From Cheilinus undulatus (lineage: Eukaryota > Chordata > Actinopteri > Labriformes > Labridae), in NCBI RefSeq assembly GCF_018320785.1, contig NC_054879.1, forward strand, positions 46,612,198 through 46,676,197: a DNA stretch of 64,000 bases, in the 5' to 3' direction. Below the pieces are notes generated by a model. That model saw only the letters and a list, made by a program, of their open reading frames with translations. It was not told the origin of the DNA and searched no databases. The first letter of the stretch is position 1; every line of letters starts with the position of its first letter. Both the position numbers and the translations under genes were made by a program. Positions 19,034-52,058 of this stretch are shown here, piece by piece.

Positions 19034-19953
19034 GGCTACAGCAGGGGTGTCCAAACTATGGCCCAATGTGGCCCATGGCCCATTTTTGTTCGGCCCCAGA
19101 AAAATTCTTTAAACCAAATGAAATATGGCCCTCAACACAGCATGAATTTTGTTGTTGTTGTTATTCAAAGCACGTTGTCAGGAGTACCTCAGGGAGCCAT
19201 CCTGCAAACTGGCTGAGAAATAAGGAGAATCAACTTAAATTTATAAGCTATTTCTGTTTTGCACTGTGAAGCTCAGTGTCAGCAGGTTATTTTGCTGCTG
19301 TTTATTGCCCTCAAAGATGCAGATGACTTTGGCTGTACTGTTAAAAATACATGTAGCATGTAATGCACCTGTAACCCAAAGACATTACTGTAAATTTTTC
19401 ATCAGTGTACGGCTGTATATTGGGAAAAAAAGAAGATATATCCTTCATTTCTGATAAAAATCAAATGTTTTGTCAGTTTCTAAAAAAAACCAGACTACCA
19501 ATATTTAAAAAAAAATATCTGTAGTACAGGATGGAATTGGTGTTTTTTTACAGTGGAAAAAATGTAATTAAATATCGTATCGGCCAAAATGAGTTTTAAA
19601 ATATCAGCATATTGAATATTGGCAATATCGTGCATCCCTATTGGCAACCACAAAAACAAAGATATCTTGATTTAGAATGCCTTAATGGATTACAGCAGGT
19701 AATAGCCAGAGCTGACCAGGGCCCCCTGAAATCTGATTGGCCTCCCCAGAACCCTTAAAATGACTGGCCATTTGCCTTGTTAGCCATTAACTAGCCGTTT
19801 ATCCACACCCAATCACTAAGCATATCTTAACCACATTAGACTGGTTTTACTAACTTTAATATCAAAGTGAGATCTATAAAAGTGGCCCCACCATCCTTAT
19901 ATATTTCTGTATCTGGCCCCCAATGGAAAAGTATGGACACCCCTGGACTACAG
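19034..19953 (+). mobile_element. hAT-like element with 8-bp duplication (7 of 8)
   Basis: The element proper is 19042-19945. It starts CAGGGGTGTCCAAACTATGG and ends GTATGGACACCCCTG. The flanks are ggctacag and gactacag (7 of 8 identical). An older fragment ending ATATCGTGCATCCCTA lies inside at about 19565-19640. A related, broken copy starts near 54292. Confidence 0.8.
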
Positions 19954-20625
19954 GGTTCATCAAACCAACTGACCAACGCTACTTCCTGTGTCCAACCCTC
20001 CGGCTGTTGGCCGTTTGCAGGTGGGTCCATAATCAGTTCACGCTACCGACTGTGTCCAGATTCACACGTTTGAATGACTGCGGCTGAGGTCTTTGGGTGT
20101 GTTCCTGTCACGCACTAACAGATTTTTGTGCCAACTAGCCATGCTGACGTCCCCGACTAGTGCAGACTGGTGTAGACTTTGCCCAAGTGGGAATCATGGG
20201 TAAAATCTTGCAAAAAAAAATATCCTGTAGTGTGACCACAGCTTTAGCATGTTCACATTAACATCAGCAAATCCATCACAGAGGTAGAATTTAGAAACAG
20301 AATCTGTCACTGCACAACAGGCACTTAAACCAAGAGCTTTAACACTGAAAAAGTACCACTACCTTTAAATCCTCCCTTTGTCCCCATGATGCTCTACATT
20401 CAGACACCTTTAAACAATCACTGTGCAGGCTGAGCCCACAGGAGCAGCAGCATACTAACACCGATGTTTGGTAACACACAATACTTGGCTTCAAATCTCT
20501 CTGCAATCCCTCTTTACCTCACAAAAGTGAAGCACTCACATAAAAGAAGAGTGCACCAAGTCTTCTCTTTAAATACATTCAGTCCAGTCAGAATCAAATG
20601 GAACAGATTAACTCCAAAGATTTGA
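19954..20625 (-). other. tmem41a: Downstream flank and presumed 3' UTR of TMEM41A
   Basis: Lies 3' of TMEM41A on its strand. I find no convincing AATAAA on the minus strand within the first few hundred bases, so the transcript end is not placed. Confidence 0.35.
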
Positions 20626-26718
<6,093 letters not shown>

Positions 26719-26948
26719 GTTCCTCACTTTAATAGCCTGTTCAAGGATTTACCTCCTTGTTGTCAGGGAGAGAAACAATGGCCAACCGCTGCTTCCGTCT
26801 CTTCTTCTCCTCTGAGAGTCAAAGCAGCTGGCAGAGTCAGTGCTACTCTGCTGCCCTCTAGTGGTGGCGCTTATTTCCCCCTACTGTAATCATTGATGAA
26901 CATAACTCTTACAAAAGATGATATCTGCACTATCCTCATCCCGTAGAG

Positions 26949-28430
26949 CAGTGTTACTCAACCCTGCTCAACCAAAGAGCCAAACTGTTGAAAAATACCT
27001 TCGCAAGAGTCACAGACTTTTGGGGGGGGGGTCCAAAAGTGGCAAAAAAATTAGATAAAAGAGACTAAAATGGGCAAAAAGCAGTCAAGAGTGGCAAAAT
27101 AGGGCAACAAAATAGGAAGCAAGTGGTATTTAATGGCAAAAGGTAGCCTAAATGAGCTAAAAACGGTGAAAAGAGGTCAAGAAGGGATAAACGTGGCTAC
27201 AAGAAATTGCAAAAATGGGCAAAAAAGAGGAAACAAGTGGTATTAAATGGCAAAAGGTAGCTTATATGAGCAAAAATTGTGAAAAAATGGTGAAAAGGGG
27301 CAAAAATGGGACAAAAGTGGCAACAAGTGTCAAAAAGAAGTGTCAAAAATGGGGAAAATGGACAAAAGAGAACTTAATGGCCAAGGTAGCTTAAATGGGC
27401 AAAACGTGGCAAAAAATTGTGAAAAAGGGTGGCAAAATGGGAAAAAGTAGGGAAAATTGTTGTTTTTAATGGCAAAAGTAGCTTTAATGAGCAAAAAATG
27501 GTAAAAAAAAAAAAAAGGGGGCCAAAAGGATAAAAGTCACTAAAAGAAGTTGCAAAAATGGGCTACAGAGAAGAAACAAGTGGTATTTAGTGGCAAAAGA
27601 TTGCTTATATGGGCGAAAAGTGGTGAAAAAATGGTGAAGAGGGGCAAAAATGGGATGAAAGTGGAAAAAAATTGGCAAAAAGAAGTGTCGAAAATGGAAA
27701 ATAGGGAACTTAAATGGGCAAAACGTGGCAAAAAATTGTGAAAAAGGGTAAAATTGGGGAAAAGTGGCAAAAAAAAAGTGGCAAGAATTGGAAAAAGGTA
27801 GGGAAAATAGTGATTTTTAATGGCAATGGTAGCTTTAATGGGCAAAAAATGGTGAAAAGGGGTCAAAAGAGATAAAAGTCGCCAAAAGAAGTTGCAAAAA
27901 TGGGCAAAAGAGAGGAAACAAGTGGTAATAAGTGGCAAAAGACAGCTCATATGAGCGAAAAATGGTGAAAAAATGGTGAAAAAGGGCAAAAATGGGACAA
28001 AAGTGGCAACAAGTGTCATAAAGAAGTGTCAAAAATGGGGAAAATGGACAAAAGAGAACTTAATGGCCAAGGTAGCTTAAATGGGCAAAACTTGGCAAAA
28101 AAATGAGAGAAAAGTGACTAAAATTGGTGAAAAGCAGTCAAGAGTGGCCAAATAGGGCAACAACATAGGAAGCAAGTGGTATTTAATGCCAAAATGTAGC
28201 TTAAATGAGCAAAAAATGGTGAAAAATGGTTAAAAGGGGCAAAAATGGAACAAAAGTGGCAAAAAGATTATATAAGAAGGGTCAAAATGGGGAAAAAAAT
28301 GAAAAAAGGGTACTTAACGGCAAAACGTAGCTTAAATGGGCAAAAAGGGGGAAAAAATGTGAAAAAGGGTAAAAATGGGGGGAAAGTGGCAAAAAGAAGT
28401 GTCAAAAATGGAAAAGGTAGGGAAAATAGT
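26949..28430 (-). mobile_element. Minisatellite-bearing hAT-like copy upstream of EHHADH, expanded and truncated
   Basis: It begins CAGTGTTACTCAACCCTGCT with the AAGAGCCAAACTGTTGAAAAATACC segment, and then about 1.4 kb of purine-rich minisatellite (AAAAATGGG, AAAAGTGGC, TAGCTTAAATGGGC units). Longer blocks are repeated within it, for example the AGAGAGGAAACAAGTGGTA-type block. The far terminus is missing. The array ends about 220 bp before the EHHADH start codon. Confidence 0.8.
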
Positions 28431-28576
28431 GGCTGCCCTGAATAAAGCATTAAAAACAGTCCTCCAGGCCAGTAGGGGGCGGTGACTCTTGGAGTGGTTG
28501 CCATAACTGCCAACGGTAAACATCAGCCAAAGAAAGCCGTGCAGTAAAGGAGTATACAGACTCCAGACTGGAGTTT

Positions 28577-28585
28577 CAAAGTCCA
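28577..28585 (+). promoter_or_regulatory. ehhadh: HNF4-type site upstream of EHHADH
   Basis: CAAAGTCCA, the core preferred by HNF4, lies 62 bp upstream of the EHHADH start codon within GTTTCAAAGTCCA, a weak DR1. HNF4 drives liver and kidney metabolic genes, so the place is sensible, but a 9-base match alone is modest evidence. Confidence 0.35.
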
Positions 28586-28646
28586 GTTTGCGTTTCCGAG
28601 CAGCTAAAGCAGTGCTAAATCCTGTAGTAGTTGATTTAAAGAATCC

Positions 28647-42439
<13,793 letters not shown>

Positions 42440-42485
42440 ATTCTCAGCTTTAACTGCTTAATTCCTTTACTACAATCATTAACCA

Positions 42486-42491
42486 AATAAA
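42486..42491 (+). terminator. ehhadh: EHHADH poly(A) signal AATAAA
   Basis: AATAAA 47 bases after the stop codon. A longer alternative could use ATTAAA near 42681. Confidence 0.5.
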
Positions 42492-43096
42492 TACTCAGTG
42501 ATCTGCACTTTAATTGCACTTTTAAATGAATAACATTAATCTTGTTTCTGATAATGAGCCATAATGTGTTATATAACAGCCATAAATACAATTTAATACA
42601 GTACAGTACAACTAAGCTGCGATGTATTTGGATCTCTGTGAAGCTTATAAATGAGGTGTCCACTCTGTATCAGAGATTTTAATTAAACTTGGCATCTATT
42701 GATTATATAATTGTGTAGAATATTTTGTCCTAACCCTGCGAAACAGATGGATTGGCCAAACTTCCATGCCTGCCACCAGGTGATCCATCATGCAAAGCTT
42801 CAAGCTAGGTGCCCAGTCAGAGGATAGCCAGCCCATCGGCAGCTGTGGGTCAGCTGACGACTGCAAGCCAGTCAACAATGGTGGCCGGTGAAGAGAGTAG
42901 CACGGATGCAGACGTGAGCAGATTCATCAGAACTGGACCACATTTCTTTAATAAAAGAAGAGCAAGGAACCACAAGAAAGGCTTTTCTTTGTGGAAAAGA
43001 TGCTTTTGCTCTTCTCCTGACCAGCTTCAGCATGAGTCTGACACCAGACAAATTTTGTATTGACGTAACGGCTGGCTGTCGAGCTTGTGTTATGTA
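42492..43096. other. EHHADH downstream flank: nothing recognised
   Basis: Unique-looking DNA after the EHHADH poly(A) signal. No supported gene. Confidence 0.35.
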
Positions 43097-44094
43097 TTTT
43101 ACACCAGAGGTTTTCAACCTTTTCAGCCCATGACCCACAAAATACAGGTGCCAGAGGCTGGGGACACCCACTGTACCTGAAGGTGGTTGAACGCAACCAT
43201 GAACATTCAAGAATAGTCGTGTGCAGACAAGGCCGTCCATAAGGAATTATAAAGGGGGAGGTTTCTGGGACCCAGCCAAACTGGGGCCCATGGAGGTCAG
43301 CAAAACCATGGTCCATTGTGACGTTAAGCTGTGATAACCATATTTTATATTTGGCCTGAATAATAACCTCTCTTATCAACAAACAAATATCTTTATTTAT
43401 TCATTTAGCCTTCTTTAGATGAAAAAACTTTTGTTATAAACAAAATTTAAATGGGTTGAAAATTGCTAAAATTTGTTCATAATGGCTAAAAATGATAAAA
43501 AAGGTAGTGAAATTGGATTTTTAAAGAACATAAATGGCCAAAATTTGATAAAAGTGGAAAAAATGACCAAAAAATGGGTCCAAGTGGTAAAAATGGGCAC
43601 AAAAAGTGGTAAAAGCCTAATAAAAAGTAGATGAAATGGCAATAAAGTGCAAAAATATGGTGGAAATTAGGTGGAATGGGATGGAAAATTGATATAAACA
43701 GGCAAAAATGGGTTAACTGTGGTTAAAAAGGGCAAAAGGATGGAAAAAAAAACAGTTGATAGAGGCAGTAATGGGTGAACAGAGGCAACAACAGGCGGAA
43801 AGTGGTGAGAATTGGTTTTGAAATGACATAAACAGGCTGGAAAAAAGTGATGGAAAGAATTTCAAATTGCCAAAAAATGGGTTTTAAGTGGAAAAAAATG
43901 TGCTAAAATTGGCAAAATTGGTGTTAAAAAGTGATGAAAAAGGGTTAACATTTGGTAAAATTGGTGTAACTAGGCAACAGCATAATTAAGAAAAAATATT
44001 CTTCGTTTTTTAACGGCATCTGGCGACCCCCTCTCAGTGTCTCGTGACCCCAAAAGGGGTCCCGACCCCAAGGTTGAGAAACACTGGTTTACAC
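43097..44094 (+). mobile_element. hAT-like element with CAGAGGTTTTCAACC ends and internal minisatellite
   Basis: The element proper is 43105-44086, from CAGAGGTTTTCAACCTTTTC to GGTTGAGAAACACTG. The flanks are ttttacac and gtttacac (7 of 8). Both ends carry a GACCCCNAAA-type block. The middle (about 43440-43990) is again an AAAAATGGG / AAAAGTGG minisatellite, although the termini differ from those of the 24834 family. Confidence 0.85.
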
Positions 44095-45344
44095 CACACT
44101 CCTACTATTTCTTATGTTTGATTAGCCTGTAATGCACATGTATTGTAGAGTCAACACTCTAACAAATAAGTTATGCAACTACAGCAATTGAATGCAATGT
44201 TTTTCTTACAAGTGCTAACAAGGCTGATAAATTTTACAGTGAATGTTAACAGAACATTTAAGTAGAAGGATGAATTACATTCAAAGATGCATCAACAGAT
44301 CATGTTTGGTGTATTTTATGTGGAACAACCAACTGAAATTCATTTAAAACAAGCTGAGATCTCCATCTTGTCTAGTTTCAGGAAACACCAGTCTGGAGTC
44401 CAGGAGATAAGTCCCCTCGGACGAGTTCATTCAAATGCGAGTACTATAAATTCACCAAAATTGAGCACAAAATGGCTATGACATCATTTCCTGTGCATTT
44501 TAGAAGATGGCCCCAGAGGATTTTTTGTTCGTCTAGTCATGATACATATGTGTGGCAATTTTCATGCATGTGGCACAACCTTGTGGGAGGGGCTCCTGAT
44601 TTGTTGGTTTTGGGGCCCCTGTGGGGCCATTTTTGGAGGCAGAAGTCTGGGACCACCAGAATGCAAAATTTTTTGCCGGGACTGATGAGATGAGCCAAGA
44701 TCCAGGAGTTTTCAGGGGGTTTAAGGCCCCAAAACAAGCCGTGAAGTGTTGGAAAAATGATAATAATCTTTACAGTTTCAATAGGGTCCTCGCCGACCCT
44801 CGGTCGGTGCTCGGGCCCTAAAAAAATTTCTTTAGCTTTGTGATTGCATAGTTCAGAGAAATCTGATGGTGCGTCTCGTCCTAGCTAACAAAAATACACA
44901 GTTTGAATTGTGTAAAGCCCTTACAGTCCCAAAAGAGAGAAAAAAACATGTTGTGGGCACATTAAACGAACACTAGATTAAATCGCAACATGGCCTGCTC
45001 CAGTTTTCAAATCGCAGATGGTGGAATATCTAATTAATTCAAATGTGTGTGAAAACTAGAACGCGTTAACGCATGTGATTAACCTTGAAACCTTAACGCG
45101 GTCAAAAAATAATGCAATTTAATCACTTGGCAAAGTTTGACCACAGCTTGCTCCCATAGTCCTCCAGTGAAGATGTTTATGTGCCTGGGGGTGAAGAGGT
45201 GAGAGGGTCTGACACAGACAGACCCAGGTCTGCTTAATGGTGATTTTCTTTTGAAAAAGCTGGAGAATGTCACTGAAGATAAAACCAAAGCTGTGGGTAC
45301 ATGCTGCAGTGATGAACTGTCTTTACACTGAAGCACAACCAGTC
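44095..45344. other. Degraded repeats, no gene recognised
   Basis: About 44380-44825 looks like a dispersed repeat, ending GCCGACCCTCGGTCGGTGCTCGGGCC, a GC-rich palindromic end. The rest (44826-45344) shows nothing supported. Confidence 0.35.
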
Positions 45345-46257
45345 TTATGCTGCGTTCCATTTGTCATCGTAACTCATATTCCGACTTCTTATTCCGACTT
45401 CTGACCGGAAGTCAAATAGAACAAATAGAACATCTCTCTAAGTTGTATTTACCATGACCTCCACGTCCCAGCATGGTGGCACAAAGTATTAAGTGTAGTA
45501 AAAACTTTGATTTTGACATGTTTTCAGAACCTTTTGTTGTTTGTCAGTGCAATTTTTAGAAATAATAAACACAGCACTACCCTGTGGTTGCATGTTGTGT
45601 GTTGCAACAGTCTTTAAATACATGAAGTACTGTGCAATGTGCTGTTTTACAGGTTTATCGGCTAACAACTGATCAACAATGCTAAAAACAATGACAGGCT
45701 AACGCAAGAACGACATCCGTCATTTTTCCAACTATTTTATTGATATATGTGAAGCACATACATGCATACTTAAAAACATTATTTAAATGATTCACCCATC
45801 TATATACATATTAATGCACTATATACATGGGGTATATAAACATATTTAGGGATTCACTAATGTCCAGAGTTTTCATTGCTTTTTTTGTGTTTCATTCCAA
45901 GTAGTGAGCTCATATAATACTCTATTTCCATTTTAGATTGTTGTATCTTTTAGAACTTTTCAGTCAATTTACATGTATGGCTATAATATTTATCAAACAT
46001 TACCAGTAAATTCAAAATATGAAGCTTTTGACGGTTTCTTTTTCCATTGTCATAATAATAAATTACATCATTTTCTTTTAACCGAACTTTGGAGCCGGTT
46101 TGCTCTACATCCAACCAAAATAAGTGACTATGGAGACGCTCTTTTTTTTCAACCCATTATGACTAATGGAACGCAAACAACTGGGAAATACGTATTTCTG
46201 GACGAATGGGACGTCATTCCCAGTTCTGACTTCCAAGGTAAATGGAACACAGCATTA
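45345..46257. mobile_element. Harbinger-like MITE with TTA duplication
   Basis: The element proper is 45348-46254. The left end TGCTGCGTTCCATTTGTC is matched by the inverted right end GGTAAATGGAACACAGCA, and TTA flanks both sides (45345-45347, 46255-46257). The interior near both ends repeats CCGACTTC / TTCCCAGTTCTGACTTCC. A 3-bp TTA or TAA duplication fits PIF/Harbinger. The long open frame overlapping its right half resembles no known protein. Confidence 0.65.
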
Positions 46258-46469
46258 AGTTCCACCTTCAGGAAAAGCACATCTTTGCTAATGTTAGCAA
46301 TGACACTAACAACAACACGGGATCAAGCCACGGTCATACCACTCTGCTCAGCTGCTTCAGGACAGTTTTCTTCTTCAGCTGCTCAGATAAATGCTGAAAA
46401 GTGCTCCAAAACGTTGAGACAGTCCTGTTTGTTAACAATATTACTCTAAAAAGATCAAAAGAAATAAAA

Positions 46470-46709
46470 GGAACCTGAGCTTAAATTCAGATGTTTTTGC
46501 AAAGGGTCTGAATACTTACTTCAATGTGATATTTAAGGTATTTCAAAATTATTTTAATGTATTTGCTAATTTTTCACTTTGTCATGATGGGGTACTGTGT
46601 GGCGGTTAATGAGAGTGAAAATGATTTTTGTAAGTGTAGCATCAGGCTGTAATATATGAACATCTTAAAATATGAGGGGGTCTGAATACTTTCTGAATGC
46701 ATTGTAAGT
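46470..46709. mobile_element. Tc1-like terminal fragment
   Basis: The right end GGGGTCTGAATACTTTCTGAATGCATTG is a typical fish Tc1 terminus, and GGGTCTGAATACTTACTTC occurs inside. No transposase remains. Confidence 0.6.
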
Positions 46710-47146
46710 TACGCACAAAACATTTTGGGACTTTAGGAGCTCTGCAGAATTGTAGTATCTGAATGCAGAAGAGATGATCTGGTAAACTTTTTCCTGCACA
46801 AACAATGCAAATTAAAGATCTCTGCATTACCACATTCATCATCCCCGCCTCTGTCAGTACATTTATAAACCGGTGCTCTGATTATTTCCATTGATTCTCT
46901 CTCTGAGGACAAAAGCTACAGAATAGACTTTACCGTTGCCTTTTTCTCTGACCTTTTGCACACCCAGTTTGTGACATTTTATTTTAATCGTTTCATCAAG
47001 CAGAAATTCTTCTCGGGGGGGGAATGTGCCCTTCATATGTGAGTGTGTGATGTGTGTGTTTCTGCTGAGCCAGCTGCAGCGATGACAGAAGAGAACTGAG
47101 GGAGACAAACAGCATTAAACAGCTTTTGTATCCTCCTGTGTGCACA
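46710..47146. other. No recognised feature
   Basis: Unique-looking intergenic DNA without a supported exon or repeat boundary. Confidence 0.3.
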
Positions 47147-48784
<1,638 letters not shown>

Positions 48785-48879
48785 TGAGGACATTGTAAGT
48801 TTCTGGCTTTCCTACAACAAAGTTATAATTTCTGCTTTTGGATTTTTATAAATGACAGAACAGAATTTCAATAAAAGTT

Positions 48880-49740
48880 TTAGTCATTTGTCTTTTGGGA
48901 GTTGCAGGAATTTGATTGGAAATTTAGGAGGGGAATTCCCTTCAAAATTTTTCAAGAAATTTTAGAGGTTTTGTTTGGATGTTTGGGCTATTTTTGGGGA
49001 AGATTTTCCATGGATTTAGGATGGAATTTATTTGTATTTTTTGAGGATTTTTTTTTTACATTTTTTTTTTTTTTTGCGACAATTTTGTGCCTTTATTAGA
49101 TAGAGGAGGACAGTGGGTAGAGTTGGAAACAGGGTCAAGAGTGGGGGAGAGACATGTGGTAAAGGGTCTCAGGCTGGATTGGAACCTGGGCTGCCCGCGT
49201 ACATGGGGAGCACCTTTACCCACTAGGCCACTTGCTCCCCTTTTTGAGGAATTTTTAGGAGATATTTACTTTAAAATTTAGGGGAATTTGCCTGAAGTAT
49301 TTTTAGGGATTAAATGGAATTTTTGTCGAAATTTCCATGTTCATCCTAAGGCTTTTTCCAGAAAGATTATCTAAAACATGTAGGGAATATTTGAGGACAT
49401 TTTGGGGTATTTTTAAAGGAATCTTGGGAGTTTTACAAGGAGCTTGTGTTTTATTTTCTAGTTTTGGGAATTTGATTGGGAACTTGTGTAGGGAATTTCC
49501 TTCAAAATTTTCCTGAATTTTTATGGAATTTTAGGGACTTTGAATGTTTTGGGGCTTTTTTCCTAGGAAAGTGTCAATGGAATTTAGACGCAATTTATGT
49601 GTACATTTTAGGGAATTTGATCAGAGAATTTCAGTGAAATTTGCATTGAAATTCAGGGTCGTTTGCTCGAAAGTTTGCAGGGATTTTCATGAAATTTTTG
49701 TAATTAGTGGGGATGCTGAGCATCCACACTAATGATTTCC
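48880..49740. repeat. Degenerate internal duplication with a SINE inserted
   Basis: Similar blocks recur about 550 bp apart: GGAATTTGATTGGAAATTTAGG near 48907 and GGGAATTTGATTGGGAACTTG near 49466, each followed by TTCCTTCAAAATTTT. Between them lies a minus-strand SINE at about 49078-49244. Confidence 0.5.
49078..49244 (-). mobile_element. tRNA-derived SINE, minus strand
   Basis: The plus strand reads GCCTTTATTAGATAGAGGAGG, ACAGTGGGTAGAGTTGGAAAC and GGAGAGACATGTGG, then a tRNA-like head whose complement contains GGTTCCAATCC (B box) and GCCTAGTGGGTAAAGG (A box). It is the same family as the copy at 61998. Confidence 0.75.
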
Positions 49741-50240
49741 AAGTCAACCATTTTGTTTATTATTCTTCCGCTCCGACTATCTCCTCCTTCAGGCTTGGTT
49801 GTATCGACATTGTTTAAACTTTAAAAAAAAAAAATCAGTTTCTTCGTCATTCGACTGCTATGACTTTTCTCATTTATAACTTCTATAATTTTTAAAATAT
49901 AGCTATTTTCATGCTATTTTCAGCTATTTCTATGCTTTTTCAGCCATTGAATGCAATTCTAAGCTACTGTTGGGCCAAAATCGGCTATTTTGTGCTATTT
50001 TCAGCAATTTTGAGGCTACTTTCAGCTATTTTATGCTTTTTTAGGCTACTTTCAACTGTTTTTCGGCTCTTTTTGTGCTTTTTTTAGGCTACTTTCAGCT
50101 ATTTTTATCCCTTTTGAGCTGTTGAATACCATTTTCAGCTACTTTTATGCCATTTTATGCTATTTTTGTGCTTTTTGGCTATTTTCAGCAATTCTTCCAC
50201 AATTCAGCTCACAGCATCCCCATGCAATTTCAGCTGAAAT
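49741..50240. repeat. T-rich degenerate repeat (CAGCTATTTT units)
   Basis: About 49890-50200 consists of GGCTACTTTCAGCTATTTTTATGCTTTT-like units of varying length. It is preceded by GGATGCTGAGCATCC, a 15-bp palindrome, at about 49711-49725. No coding. Confidence 0.5.
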
Positions 50241-50999
50241 TGCAATATTGATCTAGTTTTACATGAATTTCTGGTAATGTCTTGAAAAAATACATTCATG
50301 TGATATTTTGGTCAAAACTACATCCTGTTTAAAGACAGTACTTGTTTTTTTTCTTATCAGGTCCTGCTGATCCTAAATAAGTGAGAAAAACTTCTCATGC
50401 AGCCAATCCTGTTGTCAGTCCTGCTGCATTATAGATAATAGGGATAGATCTCACCGGTAATGACTAAAAATGTCCTGTAGTTTAAAGGAAAATACAAAAA
50501 CTACTGCAATAATATTTCAATCAGACCAAAATGTGAATTTAATTTTGTGTATTTGGAAGTCTGGCCCCCAGAGTTTCTGTGTAGACTAAATCTGGTCCTT
50601 GTGCAAATGTTCTTGATGAACCCTGATATAAATGAATGGCTCACTCCCACAGAAGCCCCACACCCAGCAGTGAGCAGATGTTGGGGACGCCCCCTAACGG
50701 CGGAAGGCTGCAGAGCAGCTGGATTCACTGTATGATGCTCCATTTTGTCACAAATGCACTATTTTTAACCCTTGCACGTTTAAAGGCAGATGAAGTCACG
50801 ACTTAGAGTGAAATCACAGTTGTAGAGCTGCAGTATGTTGAATTTTAAAAGGATTATATTCCTGGAGATATCTATAAAATGCCACATTTGTGTCAGTCTT
50901 TGATAAAATGCGAACTGAAACAGGCCTGTGGTGTTTCTGAGGCACCAGTGAAAGCCTGTCTGCGTGTTTGGAAACAGCTGGCTTCGTGTGTTTGTGTGA
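50241..50999. other. No recognised feature
   Basis: Upstream flank of C3orf70. Nothing supported. Confidence 0.3.
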
Positions 51000-51600
51000 A
51001 GTGGACTCCTCCCGTTGTGTGATGAAGTTCAGATGCGCGCTGTTGTTCCGTACGCGCGTCACCGGCGCACAGAGGAGCTTCCCGACGCGAGGGGAGGATG
51101 GAGAGCTGTGTGGATCACGACCATGGACGGCTTTCAGTCTAACGCTACACCTCGCTGATTGTCGTTCTCCCGCTTTTTTTACAGGATATGTTTCCAGCTT
51201 TTGTGTGAGCAGGGCAGCAGCCTGCTCTGGATTCACACATCCAGCACCGCCTTTCTCTCGTGTCTGGTTCCCAGTTGAAAAGCTTCCTGGGCTTCGTGGA
51301 CCGTGAAACCTCGGCTCTGTCCCTCACGGTTATGCTTTAGTATACTCGGACGAAGCTGTGTGTGGGTATATTCTTTTTTTTTTTTTTACCATCCAAGAAA
51401 TGTTGGCATGGCCACCTCGGGAGCACAAAAGTGTCCGAAGAGTGAGAAGTTGGACGAGGCGCAGGCTTTGGCCAAGAGCTGCGCAGGGAGACCAGACTTC
51501 CTGCCTTGTGATGGACTCTCCATCTGCGCGACGCACAGCCACGGGAAGTGCTTCAAGCTGCACTGGTGCTGCCACTTAGGCTGGTGTCACTGTAAGTTCG
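51000..51600 (+). promoter_or_regulatory. c3orf70: CpG-rich start region of C3orf70
   Basis: The window's densest CpG cluster (TCCGTACGCGCGTCACCGGCG near 51046 and CCCGACGCGAGG near 51081) surrounds the first coding exon. It most likely contains the promoter and 5' UTR. No TATA box is obvious. Confidence 0.55.
51408..51591 (+). CDS. c3orf70: C3orf70 (UPF0524) first coding exon, partial gene
   Basis: Family members are vertebrate proteins of unknown biochemical role, with reports of neural expression. The exon encodes 61 residues plus one base: MATSGAQK, then SEKLDEAQALAKSCAGRPDF, then CDGLSICATHSHGKCFKLHW and CCHLGWCH. As I recall, the human protein has nearly the same run. The cysteine/histidine-rich segment (about 10 Cys/His within residues 34-61) is the hallmark. 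The donor is gtaagt at 51592. The frame runs open upstream of 51408, but conservation begins at this ATG and the sequence before it is pyrimidine-rich 5' UTR. The second and last coding exon, about 180 residues, is not found in the remaining 12.4 kb and must lie beyond 64000. Confidence 0.93.
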
Positions 51601-52050
51601 CTTCTATACACATCTGTATTAGCACAAATATGTATTACAACCGCTTGGTTATGAAAATTACTGGTAGATATGTAAATTAGGAGGCATTGAGGCCAAATGT
51701 GGCACAGATTAACTTTATGGTCATGAAACCAGACTTACTTTGGCTAGCTATGAAATATTACCCATAAACGGACTTTTAAAAGACCCTGAAAGCCACGGTT
51801 CCAGCTTCGTTAGCTTTGTTTCACCTCTGACAAAACTTACGCGAACATTTTAACCTCTTTTCTGTATTCATGGCTTTAATTTCAAGGTGAAATTCAGAGT
51901 CACATCCTCCATAGTGAAGCCTTCACACAGACGCCCCTGTATGAATAGTTAATGCCAGGCGAGTCTAAACAAGGGAGGCTGCTAAACTCAGCAGGGCTGG
52001 ATGTTTCAGGGCCATGGAGTCACTGCTGCTAGCTTAGATCACACTGGAAA
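51592..52050 (+). other. C3orf70 intron 1, start
   Basis: Unique-looking intron DNA with no recognised feature. Confidence 0.4.
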
Positions 52051-52058
52051 GTCTGGAA

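Noticed and set aside
26719-26727. TMEM41A start three codons upstream
   Set aside because: That codon is GTG; the first ATG in frame is at 26718.
27540-28019. 159-codon open frame, minus strand, Phe/Leu-rich and apparently transmembrane
   Set aside because: Minisatellite translation upstream of EHHADH. Stop-free only because the repeat lacks stop codons in that frame.
45973-46449. 158-codon open frame as a gene
   Set aside because: It crosses the right end of a transposon-like element and has no recognised homology or splice context.
51303-51407. Upstream in-frame ATG extending C3orf70 by 35 residues
   Set aside because: The extension is encoded by pyrimidine-rich 5' UTR-like sequence and does not resemble the family; conservation starts at the ATG at 51408.
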